Below, one piece after another: positions 23,336 to 34,230 of a stretch of DNA of 64,000 nt; the stretch's first letter is position 1; every line of letters begins with the position of its first letter. The position numbers and the translations under genes were made by a program. The notes under the pieces were generated by a model. It was not told where the DNA came from. It was given only the letters and a program-made list of their open reading frames with translations, and ran no database searches. This DNA is from Nymphalis io (Eukaryota > Arthropoda > Insecta > Lepidoptera > Nymphalidae), in the NCBI RefSeq assembly GCF_905147045.1, contig NC_065911.1, positions 3,410,001-3,474,000 on the forward strand, read 5' to 3'.

Positions 23336-23396
23336 TATTGGTGTTAGTTTGGTGGTAAATATGTAGACGGGCGTGCAACAAAGCCCTAGTACCGGT
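23336..23396 (-). mobile_element. SINE-A 5' fragment
   Basis: GTGGTAAATATGTAGACGGGCGTGCAACAAAGCCCTAGTACCGG matches the family start on the minus strand with an internal deletion. Short, so moderately supported. Confidence 0.5.
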
Positions 23397-23409
23397 CATA
23401 TAAATAATG

Positions 23410-23525
23410 TAACTCGCTCTTGTTGTGTCGGATTTGCTGTTCGGATTATGAGAGTGAAGTGCTGCTCGCACTTGTGAACTGTAATATCTCTTGCGCAGTT
23501 GGCTAAGCTCCAAAATCGGTTGTTC
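23410..23525 (+). mobile_element. SINE-C, 3' half
   Basis: TTGTTGTGTCGGATTTGCTG, CGGATTATGAGAGTGAAG and AATATCTCTTGCGCAGTTGG follow family order. The tRNA-like head and the (ATT)n tail are missing. Confidence 0.75.
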
Positions 23526-24735
23526 ATTGACATCCCTACATATTTTTTATCAAACCAATAACACGAACATTCTCGAAAGATTTCGTTTGAAAATGTTTTA
23601 AAGAGGTCGTTATTATTATAATGATACATTTTTCTGTATTCCTGTAAGTCTTCTAGGAATTTTATACTTATAACATATGCAAATAACAGCAGCTAATATT
23701 TTAAATGTTTGCAAAAAAATGCATAAATAAATCTTGTATGTTTTACTAAGAATCATCACCCCTAAGGACATCATAAAGGCTTTATAATTGTTAATATAAA
23801 CACGGCCATATTGCATCTCGCAAATAACATTACAAGGATGGCAAACTAAACTTGATATTAAGGTGGTATCACAAGCACTCAAAATTTTGAGCGTGCGATG
23901 AATTATTATGAAAATTTAAATTCTGATAATTATAAAATTTTTTGTTTGTGTTTTACATGACCAACATTTTTTTTGACATTTTGTGTCGATCAACTTGAAC
24001 CACTATGCTTTGTGATATATCATAGTTTCATTTTTATGTATTTTATTAAATAATACTGTCAAATGTAAGAATAGTTTAATTACAATAGTAAGAATTGTTT
24101 CTGAGTTTCTGAAACGTTAGTCAAAGTCAGACTAACCAAATCGACATTGCGTCATCGGCTACAATAGGCCAATAATAGTACAGATTAATGTATGTAACTG
24201 ACGTATTTTTATCTTCATATTTTTTTTTTTACTCTTCCCATATTTTTTAATCAATCCTCTATCCAATCTGCCTGGATCACAGCATTCACAGCCTGTATGA
24301 TGATGAGGCCATCTGTATCACTGAACGTAACTTTTTTGTTTTCTCGTGAATAGTTCATTATTATTACTGGAGGCAGTAAGCGTTAAATGAAAAAGCAGCA
24401 ATTAAAATCACCGTTTGCCCAAATTCCAAATCGCATTTTGCGTATACTCACAATAAATATTTAATAATATCAATTATCACATTTAATACACTTTAACCGC
24501 AGTAAAAACAGCGGCAATTATTAGTATAGTGTGAAGTGCATCTTATCATCGCAGAAAAATATTTATCTTCCTGATAATAAAAAGACAGATCAAATGTTTG
24601 TTCGGTCGTAATCCTTAAAGCTTAATTACGAAAGAAATAAAGTGGAACAAGGAGACAAAAGAATTATTCAATTTGATAACACTTTTTTCTTAAAGAAATA
24701 AACAGTACATATTGCATTTTACTTTTTATTTGAAC
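23526..24735. other. AT-rich non-coding sequence
   Basis: No gene seen. TTTCTGAGTTTCTGAAACG at 24098-24116 nearly repeats a motif at 11131-11149. The short minus-strand ORFs at 23396-23882 are not supported as genes. Confidence 0.45.
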
Positions 24736-24739
24736 TAGC

Positions 24740-24965
24740 TCCATCAGCTAAGTGGCGACTACGATATATACAAATTGGCGCTGAAAGATAAATTAACCAT
24801 TCCTTATACAGCCAATGCACTGCAAAAATGCCTTGGGAACTATGTACTAATATCCCTTGTGTAATTGCACTTGCTCATTAAACCTTCAAACTGGACCACA
24901 ACAATATATTATGATATATGATATATTATGATTGGTCGGTACCCAGACGAAGCCAACACAAGTGA
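24740..24965 (-). mobile_element. SINE-A, very old copy
   Basis: Scattered family blocks in the right order: CTAAGTGGCGACTAC, TAACCATTCCTTATACAGCC, GCCTTGGGAACTATG, CTTCAAACTGGACCACAACA and GGTACCCAGACGAAGCC. A short ATATGAT-type expansion sits at 24905-24930. Confidence 0.7.
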
Positions 24966-24969
24966 AATC

Positions 24970-27520
24970 TACATGCAATAACAAACGAATAATATTTTAG
25001 ACAAATCAATTAAATTTCCAGATAAAACTAATTCATACATAGCGAGAAACACGAAACTTATTACATAACATAACAAGTCGTAGTAAAGTTTACCAAAATA
25101 AGATTAATATTCAAAAAGTTTATAAATTATAACTAAGTTAATATATGTTTAATTTTATTGTTCAATGTTTTGAGCGAACAAGAAAACACATACATCAATA
25201 AATTTCACGTACAAGAACGATAAATAAATATGTTTCAAGTACATTTGTGTACTTTATGTATTATAATGATAATATAATTTATTATATCAACAGTGTCCGT
25301 TAATAATATAAAAAATATTCACAATACTAAAAAAAAAAATAACAAACAACTAAATTTAAAATTTAATATAAAAAGTATTTTAACCAATCATTGCTATTTC
25401 TTTGTCGGTAGACTTGTGCTTCTGTTTTTTAAAGTTTCATAATAATAAAATCAATATTTTTATTTCCTAAGACGTAATTTTGTTTCGTTAACAGAATATA
25501 AAATTAAAAAGTAACTGAAAATCATACGCCTTCATAACTAAGTACGGTTCACATAAAATACATTTACCTACCATAACCCATAACATGTAATACTCCAAAG
25601 AGCACAAAAAGTTTCCTAGAACGGTACCGACCTACCACAACAGCGCGCTGGTGTGCGCGTGCGCATGAGTGCGTTACAGGACGTCGGGTATTTTGAGACG
25701 TAATGGAGTGTTAACATAAAAATGTCTTTTAAACGGGAATTTATAATCGAATTTAAATTATAAGTTTTTAAAAACATGTTATTTTCTTATATAAATATAT
25801 ATTTATTATTTAAACAGATAATTCGAATTTGATAATATATACAATATATGACATAATTTGCGAAACATTCCTTTTGAAACTCATTATTTAATGAATAATT
25901 GTGTTTTATACCGAAAATTATACACTACAATTATTTTGAAATATTGCTTTATCTTGTTAATATATCATTATAATAAAAGTAGCATCTACAATACAATATA
26001 AAACAAAATAATCAATGCAACAACTTTTATTAACTATTAAAACAATCCAGAAACGATAGCTGCCGACTGTACGCAAAGCATCCCGCGGCATTGACTTTCT
26101 TGATGCCATTAACCGAATAACCCATTGCACAAAGAAGTGGCGCTTTTCAAGGTGAACCCACACACGCGCACAACACACATCGCACACACGCCCCTCTCCC
26201 GCTATGTGATTCAAAATAACAAACAACAAACTCCTTAAACGATCATAAAGAGAAAATACAATGCAAACGCAACCGTATCACAAGGTATTAAAGAACACAG
26301 TAGCGTTTTTGCGAATCAAAATTAAAATTGTCGAGACGGGAAGGGTGCACGCACACATTGATTCACAGACGGCGCGTACATGCAAGGTGCAGTCTGCACT
26401 CACACATTGAAAACCTCTTTGTAATACTAAAGCTTTCGAATATATAATATGTACTTGTAAATGGCTGCGATTTTATTTTATAAAATAATACTAATACATT
26501 ACAAAACCAATAGGAAAAAAACGATATTGCCGAGAAATCGTTAAATTTTATAACAACAAAGGTATGTTAAGTTTTAAGGAAAACACTGCGTTAAATTTAA
26601 TATAATACAGAAATAAATTGAGCATGTGTGTGTAGTATAATGAAATATTAAAATGTTATCTGCAGACGTTATGCTCGTTCACAAGATCTTTGTGCTTTTG
26701 CGAAAAGTTATTAAGCAATGCGGGTTCATTATGTATAGCATGTTGCAATGAAAACAATGTTAACTTTATCAAAATTTTGCATTGCATGTCATTGTATGTA
26801 CTGATCAACATAGTTATGGTTATTTTAATGATGAAATAAATAATAAACAAATGTTCGTCAAGGGAATTTATATTTTAAGTCTCAATATTATAAATATACG
26901 TTAATGAAATAATAAATCGTATATAGATTTTACAATACGCAATACATACAATTTTGATGATAATGAGTGAACCAGAGGACACAATTACATGTGTCATTCT
27001 GTATATGTTTGTATGAAAATCCTTTATTTTTGAACATGCTATGCAAATTGCTATCTAGCAATTTCTGAACTATGATGCAATAAATCGCATGCAGTTTCGA
27101 TAATTTATAAACTTTTACGTTTGATATAGTGTTTAAATATAAGTAAAATTAGGCCGTTACATTAAAAATAATATACGACAGTAATAGTCTCGACAGTTTA
27201 CATTCAGGCTAGATTATTGTACACTAAGTTTGAATCCTTACAATTATTGTTAACGTATATAAATTTGTACATTAAATTTGGTCTGTGATATTTGTAATCA
27301 ATGTTCAAGCTTTTATCCACGACTTTTCACATGATGTAAATGGACGTAGGTTAAGACACGGGTAGCCACCCAAGAATACCCGATCAATGAATAAAACTTT
27401 ACAATAAAAGTAAAAGCAAAATAACAAAAAACATAACTGAACTAAAATTTCGTTCGATCGCTCATTCGTTTTAAATGTCCAAGTTTTTAAAGTTGCTTAA
27501 AAAGAGTAAGGGCTGCTATA
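24970..27520. other. AT-rich block with GC-richer centre
   Basis: Mostly AT-rich. 25620-25700 (GCGCGCTGGTGTGCGCGTGCG) and 26040-26420 (CA/CG-rich, with ACACACGCGCACAACACACA) stand out and may hold host regulatory or exonic sequence. A 90-residue minus-strand ORF at 25957-26229 overlaps the second patch but has no domain I recognise, no clear splice context and low confidence. Other ORFs here are short. Confidence 0.4.
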
Positions 27521-27525
27521 ATATA

Positions 27526-27708
27526 AGTAACTAGCGCGGCTCTACCCGCGTTAAACATTACTGGTCCCCTTAGACCGATGTTAAATGGTCTATAGCCTTT
27601 TTCAATAGATGGGCTATTGAAGCGTTTTTTCAAATCGAATTGATAAATCCTGAGATAACCGCGTTCAAACAAACAAACATTCCAGCTTTATAATATAAGT
27701 ATAGATAA
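27526..27708 (+). mobile_element. LINE-type 3' terminus, family E
   Basis: Starts ACTAGCGCGGCTCTACCCGCG and continues through ATGTTAAATGGTCTATAGCC, GGGCTATTGAAGCG, CAAATCGAATTGATAAATCC and GCGTTCAAACAAACAAAC, ending CTTTATAATATAAGTATAGATA. I recognise it as an abundant lepidopteran terminus. Its last bases resemble the family M end (TTTATAATATTAGTATAG). The minus-strand ORF 27487-27672 is its shadow. Confidence 0.65.
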
Positions 27709-28054
27709 TTTAGCTCAATTAATATACATTGCACATTCATTGTTTTAACATAATATGTGCACACTTAGAAACATACATAATATGATTCACGTACAATGAA
27801 CAGACAAATGCTTTAAAATATGACTACAAATCTATAATAGTTTTTATTGCAACTATAATAATAAGTATGTGTAAGCTTCTATATTGAATAAAGAAGTTTA
27901 TTATTGAAATTTTCTAATATAATACTTATATACATGCATATATGTATGTGACGAATACACACACTCGTCAATATATGTTTACTAAAAAGAGTAAATACTT
28001 TACTTTGATCAAATATGCAGAGTAAAAATTAAACACAAAAACTATGGGCAAAAG

Positions 28055-28135
28055 TTATTACGACAAAGGATTTGAACACGGGATTTTAAACTGAAATCCA
28101 TGTAATCTATCCACTGGGCCATCGCCGCTTATCAC
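28055..28135 (-). mobile_element. tRNA-like SINE head fragment
   Basis: On the minus strand an A-box-like TGGCCCAGTGG (plus-strand CCACTGGGCCA, near 28110) and a B-box-like GTTCAAATCC (plus-strand GGATTTGAAC, about 28068) are spaced as in tRNA-derived heads. The layout resembles SINE-B, but no body follows. A decayed tRNA pseudogene is an alternative. Confidence 0.5.
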
Positions 28136-28504
28136 ATTAATAAAGCCGCAATTATAATATCAACGTAACATATAAAACCTCTTTTAACGAATATCGTTTT
28201 TCTCAAAACATAAATCGCCGTAAATTTCAGATAATACGCAGGTTAATGCACTAGAAGAAACGCGTATAAAAAAGGTTTTTGCCCTAAGGGTTGTTACACT
28301 ATGAAATATTCGAAAGGACATTAACCGCTAAATGAAGACAGATAATGTTAGGTTTTCGTCATGAATATTAATAATTATTTAATTGACTATTACATACGCA
28401 ATTTGTATATAAAGTAAAATAGGTTTGTAATATAATAATTTAAAAATACCTGTTATATAATGACACTTGAACGATTAAACGGACTTTAGTAAAGATTCAT
28501 ATTA

Positions 28505-28715
28505 TTTTTTATTGTATAGGTTGGCGGACGAGCATATGGACCTGATGGTAAGTGGCAACCAACGCCCATAGACATTGGCATTATAAGAAATGTTAACCAA
28601 CGCTTACATTGCCAATGCGCCACCAACCTTGGGAACCAAGATGTTACGTCCCTTATGCCTGTAATTACACTGGCTCACTTACCCTTTAAACTTGAAATTG
28701 TTGAATATCCGATGA
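28505..28715 (-). mobile_element. SINE-A, 5'-truncated
   Basis: Poly-T/TATAGG edge at 28505-28520, then GGCGGACGAGCATATGGACCTGATGGTAAGTGG and well-preserved body to CACTGGCTCACTTACCC. The family start is lost apart from GAATATCCGATGA. No duplication seen. Confidence 0.88.
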
Positions 28716-28878
28716 TATTACATTTGTTAATTTGAAATAATTTATTTCATTAATGTCCGATTATAAATATATGATTTTCAAATTTATTACATCAAATAAA
28801 GTTTATGAATTGATAGAATTATAGATATATTATTAAAAATTTAATTATTTCATATATTTTTATAAAAAAAAATCAGTA

Positions 28879-29179
28879 CCGTAACAGCCTGTGAATGTCC
28901 CACTGCTGGGCTAAAGGCCTCCTCTCCTCTTTTTGAGGAGAAGGTTTGGAGCTTATTCCACCACGCTGCTCCAATGCGGGTTGGTAGAATTCACATGTGG
29001 CAGAACTTCAGTGAAATTAGACACATGCAGGTTTCCTCACGATGTTTTCCTTCACCGTAAAGCACGAGATGAATTATAATCACAAATTAAGCACATGAAA
29101 ATTCAGTGGTGCTTGCCCGGGTTTGAACCCACGATCATCGCTTAAGATTCACGCGTTCTTACCACAGGGCCATCTCGGC
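28879..29179 (-). mobile_element. SINE-B, full length with 14-bp target duplication
   Basis: Complete copy: on the minus strand the A box TGGCCCTGTGG (29162-29172), B box GGTTCAAACCC (29119-29129), full body and the CCCAGCAGTGGGACATT...GTTAC tail. It is flanked by AAAAAAAATCAGTA at 28865-28878 and again at 29180-29193, a 14-bp target-site duplication that fixes both ends. This is one of the youngest insertions in the window. Confidence 0.96.
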
Positions 29180-29193
29180 AAAAAAAATCAGTA

Positions 29194-30550
29194 TCAAAAC
29201 TTAATTTCGAAGATGGATGATAGCTAGTAATATATAAAGATGGCGGAAATCTGTGTCCTTTCCTCGTCGCTTGATAATTGATGGCGCATTTTTGCGCATT
29301 AAATCAATCCAAAAGATACTTTTCACACGCTCGAAATAAAAACAAACATTGAATGATTAACGAGGAATGAATGTTAGCTTTGTGTCAAAAAACAATTTGT
29401 ACAAAAAAATTAACTGTTTTTTAAGAAAATATTTTATACTTCGTGTATTACTAACAACATTGCATTATAAGAAATATTTGAATCCTAGTTTATCTTAATT
29501 TTATTGGGAACAATGAATGTATTATAAATATATAGGTTTCTATAAATATATCATAGTAAACATAACCTGCATATGGCTGTTACCTAATAGATTAACCTTT
29601 ATGTACCTCCCAAACTAATAATCACGGAAAATGGTATAATATATATTTTTATATATAAATAATTATAATCGCAGCCAAAGCTTTTGCAAATTGTTGGTTA
29701 TCGGGCGCCATTTTAATTTAGTTACGTAATAAAAACATTACACACACAACTTTTTAAGTTTACTAATAATAATAAAAACATACTAAAACGCCTGTATATA
29801 TACTTAAACTGAAAACCTCTTTTTTAATAACTTATATTTTTCAACATAGTTCCCCATTCTTGGGGATTGTTTACCTTTACTGGCACATTTTTTCTTACCA
29901 TTTAACATTCAGTTTCTAAATGTAATCTATTCAATGAAAAAAATATTATCGAAATCGGCTTTACAATAGGCGAAGCTATCGGGGAACTTTCAGACAAAAA
30001 AAAAGGCTGAAATGATAACCTTCTTATTGTCAGCTTATAATAACACACATACTAACACTAATCGTTTCTATAAATCAAAATAAAAATCATTAAATAAAAA
30101 TGTACATAACAAAACAAAATATTCAGTTCAACATCGTGCAAGAATCGTTAGGAGTTCTGCGGTTGTTAATAAAAACTAGACAACTCGTTTTTTCAAAACT
30201 CGTTTCATTAATGGTCGATTCATATTTTTAAATAAGCTACCATAAATGTGGTACCACATTTAAAAATACAGTTTGAGTTACACGACGCGCAAACGTAATG
30301 CGAGCTCCTTTTACTTTTTATTTGCATCTGTAATGGGATAAAATCAGTGATGATCTGACGAAACCGCGCGCAGGCGGATTACGGTGCGTCTCCTTTGTCA
30401 GCCGTTACGGCATCAGTTAGCAGCACTATCCTAACTTGCATCAATATTACAATATATGACATGCTTTATTACAAAATATATAGAATTATTGCAATGATTT
30501 TTTCGTATAATATTTTATTTATGATGATTTAAATAAATAAACTAAAATCC
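29194..30550. other. Non-coding sequence with CpG-rich patch
   Basis: AT-rich apart from 30285-30420 (ACGACGCGCAAACG, CCGCGCGCAGGCGG). A perfect 20-bp palindrome, TAAATGTGGTACCACATTTA, is at 30243-30262. No gene seen. Confidence 0.45.
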
Positions 30551-30690
30551 GTGCTCGTGAATGAAAATATCATGATAAAAGCTGTGTGTTCCGCAACTTC
30601 ACTGAAATTCTGCCACATGCGTATTCACTAATCGCATATCCGCAACATATGGAGCATGAAGCAGCGTAGAACAGAACCCCTGTTTAGAAC
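30551..30690 (+). mobile_element. SINE-B body fragment
   Basis: GTGCTCGTGAATGAAAATATC, TTCACTGAAATTCTGCCACATG and GGAGCATGAAGCAGCGTAG are in family order without head or tail. Confidence 0.65.
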
Positions 30691-30940
30691 CATTTCAAAA
30701 ATATATTGTCAAAATAAAGAACGTAAATGCTTAATTAAACAAAAACTATTAATAATAAATCAATTACAGAATCGTCAGTATTATATTGGAATTAGGCACC
30801 CTAATTTCGAAGTAGTGAATTCTTTAAAATGACTTAAACAGTACATACTTCTACAGTAAAGGACTTTGTGTTTAAGTATGAAAAGGGGAGGGAATAATTA
30901 AAATAAAACTCTCATTTATTTTAATGTGTAATCATAATAA

Positions 30941-31023
30941 TTATAACATTTCAAGAAAACACGCATCAAAATAGTATATCATCATAAGCCAGTTGTCAAC
31001 ATTTCACGGGTGAGTAATGAAGT
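30941..31023 (+). repeat. Unclassified repeat, family H (copy 1)
   Basis: About 83 bases closely match 59331-59412 (shared ATTTCAAGAA, ATCAAAATAGTATATCA, TTGTCAACATTTC, GGGTRARKAATGAAGT). No ORF, inverted end or tRNA head is seen. The edges are abrupt, so it is probably part of a dispersed element. Confidence 0.6.
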
Positions 31024-31029
31024 GAATTC

Positions 31030-31560
31030 TTACACATTTCATCCTTTCAACCGGGAAGATTAAAAGGTTTATTTTATTAAATGACAACAATGGGCACAGA
31101 ACGCGTGCATTGCCTTTACATAAGAGGCGTGTTGGGTCGCGCAAGGGCGGCCGGGCGTTGATCTAACGCAGAGTTGATCACCGGTAGACACAACCAGACT
31201 TTGATTGTTTCGTATACATTGTGACAGTTACATTAACCTCTATTGCATTGATTTATCTATTGACGTTTTGTAAATGTTTATGATGATAAATTCATCGTAT
31301 TAATTTGTTTATGAGGACGAATTATACAATGGTATGCGTGACTGTACATATTTCATAAATAAGTTACCTTGTACTGGCTGGTATTTTTTTTTAAATTGAA
31401 TTCGAGATTTAAAAATTATTTCACAGAGAATAAACTTTTAATATTTTAATTAAGGGAGACCCCAAATAAAATAAAAAGATATTACGTGTAATTAACATTA
31501 TCAAAAAATAAGAACAGTTATTTTTTAACAGACTGCTTGATAAAAGACAGCAATCAAGTT
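31030..31560. other. Non-coding sequence with CpG-rich patch
   Basis: 31095-31200 is GC-rich (GGTCGCGCAAGGGCGGCCGGGCG). No ORF or recognised repeat was found. It is a candidate unique or regulatory sequence. Confidence 0.4.
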
Positions 31561-31561
31561 G

Positions 31562-31700
31562 GTAGATCACTTCCGTCGATAGACATTGGTTCTGTAAGTA
31601 ACATAAGTTAAAACTTACGCTATGCCTTGCTAACAATAGGACATAAGACGTTATATAATATATGAGTAAAAATTAACAATTTTTGGCGGTAGAATAAGAA
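31562..31700 (-). mobile_element. SINE-A relic
   Basis: CGATAGACATTGGTTCTGTAAG, ACGCTATGCCTTGC, AGGACATAAGACGTTAT and TTTTGGCGGTAGAATA are in family order with large gaps. Weak but consistent. Confidence 0.5.
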
Positions 31701-33020
31701 AGATATAGACAGACTGTGTGTGTGGCCATCAATAATTTATTACTGTTTTTTTTATTTAATTTTTAACTCTTTCATTTAATGTCCGCAATGTGTACTGTTT
31801 CAAATATTTTTTTGTTTTATTCTTTCTCCAAAGGTCTAAGACATTTGAAGCTCTATAACGATGTTATATTTGCGATGCGTGGACGAAAGCAGATTGTTTT
31901 ATTTTATATGTTTATCCTGCGATCTGTACTGGATTTATACTGAACATCTGGTTAATTTAGGTGACGAACATTTTACTGGAATCCTTTGCATATAATGCGA
32001 TGTATAATGGTAAGACCTTTAAAGTTTATTGACACCGATGAGTTAAGCGATTGTGATTCATCTAAGGCGATGTAAGTGATTGCAACTGTCAGTATTTTTT
32101 TTACATTATCTAAGGAATACTATAAAGGCTAAGGAAATATAAATTAGAGCCTAACTCTTGGTATCAAGAATTATTTTATGTGTGTGTGTGTATTCATACT
32201 TTAAGGGAATACTAAATATTCTATGTATGTTTTGATATACCACTGCTGAGCAATGAAGTATTAATTACTAATCATTTACACTTTTTATTTACGTTATTGG
32301 CGTACATAATATTTTATTCCAGAGACCATAGACAGGTTTTGTACCGACATTTTCCTTAAAGACAAAAATTAATGATGAAAATCAGCAACAATTAAAAACG
32401 CGAAGTTATCTATCCAGATTTGAATCCATGTCCTTTGAACTATTGTACTATACATACTGGGATATATCTGTCTCTGTCTGTTATATTAAATAACAAACAA
32501 AACCTAAATTTGATTACATATATAGTGCCGTCCGGTTCACACACACATGTCTAATCTCAAATTGGACAATAAATATTGCGTAACGTTTGCGTGTCAGTGT
32601 GCGTTATAGAGGGTCTCTGACCGTTTGGACACAATATGTTACTCCTTAGGACAGACGAGGTCACTGACCGATCGATTAGGATGTTTGATAATGATAATAA
32701 ATGTTTTTTTTATTTTATTTTTTATATGAAACACTCTGTATATCAATCAAAAAATGTTAACGAGTGAAGTTATTTTTTATAAAATGAAATAATGTAAAGA
32801 ATATTATACATATATTCATATATATACATATATCATATATAAGAAAAAAAAAAGATTATATTACAAATGTAATAAAAAATATATATAGTGCTGTGGTGGT
32901 ATATGTCCACCTGACATAATCATAGTGGATTTTTTGATATTTTCACGTTAAGTGTGTTGCATGCTCCTTATTCTCTTACTCTAACAGATCATGGTAGCAT
33001 TCACACACGACCGGAGAGTA
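31701..33020. other. AT-rich non-coding sequence
   Basis: No gene seen. Short (TG)n at about 32180 and TA-rich segments near 32800-32890. Confidence 0.45.
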
Positions 33021-33547
33021 TGGTGGTAGGGCTTTGTGCAAGCCCGTATGGGTAGATTTTTTTTTTATGGAATAGGAAGGTGGACGAGCATATGGGCCAC
33101 CTGATGGTAAGTGGTCACTAAACGCCCTTAGACATTGGCATTATAACAAGATAACAATATAAGAAATGTCAACCATCGCTTATAGCCAATGCGCCACCAA
33201 CCGTGAGAACTAAGATTTTATGTCCCTTGTGCCTGTAATTACACTGGCTCACTCACCCTTCAAACCGGAACACAACAATATCAAGTATTGCTGTTTTGCG
33301 GTAGAATATCTGATGAGTGGGTGGTACCTACCCAGACGAGCACTTGCACAAAGCCCTACCACCAGTAAATATCACCCTCTTACCATGTATTCTATTGCTA
33401 AGCTTACTTAGTATTGTTGTGCTTCGATTTGAAGGTGAGTAAGCCAGTTTAACTACAGGCACAAGGGACATAACATCTTAGTTCCCAAGGTTGATGGCAC
33501 ATTGGCGATGTAAGAGCGGTTAATATTTCTTGCAGCGCTTATGTCAC
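33021..33547 (+). mobile_element. SINE-A, outer copy split by a second SINE-A
   Basis: The 5' part (TGGTGGTAGGGCTTTGTGCA...GGGTAGA) is at 33021-33056. The rest resumes at 33368 (ATATCACCCTCTTACC, then TTAGTATTGTTGTGC, ACAGGCACAAGGGACATAAC, GGTTGATGGCACATTGG) to 33547, lacking the tail. The gap between the two halves is exactly filled by the inserted minus-strand copy. The outer copy is more diverged, so it is the older one. Confidence 0.88.
33057..33367 (-). mobile_element. SINE-A, full-length insertion inside another SINE-A
   Basis: A poly-T run (33057-33066) opens a complete minus-strand copy with intact CCACCTGATGGTAAGTGG and ending CTACCACCAGTA at 33367. Only small changes are seen, including a short repeat of ATAACAAGATAACAATATAAG near 33145-33165. 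It lies inside the plus-strand copy 33021-33547. A 63-residue ORF at 33220-33411 is by-product. Confidence 0.93.
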
Positions 33548-33649
33548 GTAGCATCACGCAGGTCACTTGATAGTCTGTTAAACTCATATAATAAAAAAGA
33601 CAATTCAGGGGCCGAACCAAAATGTTTACCTAATAAACGTGGTATAGTT

Positions 33650-33725
33650 GGTGAATAGCTCCACATTATCTTTTTCTATCGTCACCAATTTGACATTCGA
33701 AAGAAGAAGACTCACAATTTATTAC
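33650..33725 (+). repeat. Interspersed repeat, family F (copy 3)
   Basis: TATCTTTTTCTATCGTCACC and TTGACATTCGAAAGAAGAAG match the copies at 3640 and 9538 in the same order. No hairpin follows. Confidence 0.45.
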
Positions 33726-34039
33726 TGTTCGGCTGTAAAATAATATGATTTAAGAATGTGAAATGTTCATTAATAAGCAATAATAAAAGTTCATTTTGGT
33801 AAATTTAATACTTAAATGTTTTGACAGTTATTTCAGATGGAATGTTCAAGAACCCTTTACCGAAAGGGAAAATTTCGTTTCAGAGAACATAGAATCTAAT
33901 ATTTTCCAAGAGTACGTTCACCTCTTGGGAGCTTTGACTGAAAAAATACAGACATAATACTTACTCAAAATAAAATCAAATAAAATCAAAAATAAAATAT
34001 ATTTTTATATAAAAAAATAATACGATGGTACCATTTACG

Positions 34040-34230
34040 GTGGTAATTTGTGTGGCTTCGTCGTGACCGAGCACTGATCCGAATATCAATAAGTTTACCG
34101 TTTTTTTGTTTGAAGGGTGAATGAGCTATTTTAATTACCAGCACAAGGCCAAGGCAATTACCAATTACCTTAGATCGTATGATTGATGGCCTGTATGTTG
34201 TAAGCAACTTCGTACAGGGCCAATGTCTTT
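34040..34230 (+). mobile_element. SINE-A, diverged copy
   Basis: CGGTGGTAATTTGTGTGGCTTCGTC, TTTGAAGGGTGAATGAGC, TTTTAATTACCAGCACAAGG and GTACAGGGCCAATGTC are in family order. Both ends are degraded. The minus-strand ORF 33986-34207 is antisense to it. Confidence 0.65.

Noticed and set aside
25957..26229. 90-residue minus-strand ORF in a CA/CG-rich patch
   Set aside because: No domain or splice context recognised; kept only as a note because the patch itself may be functional.
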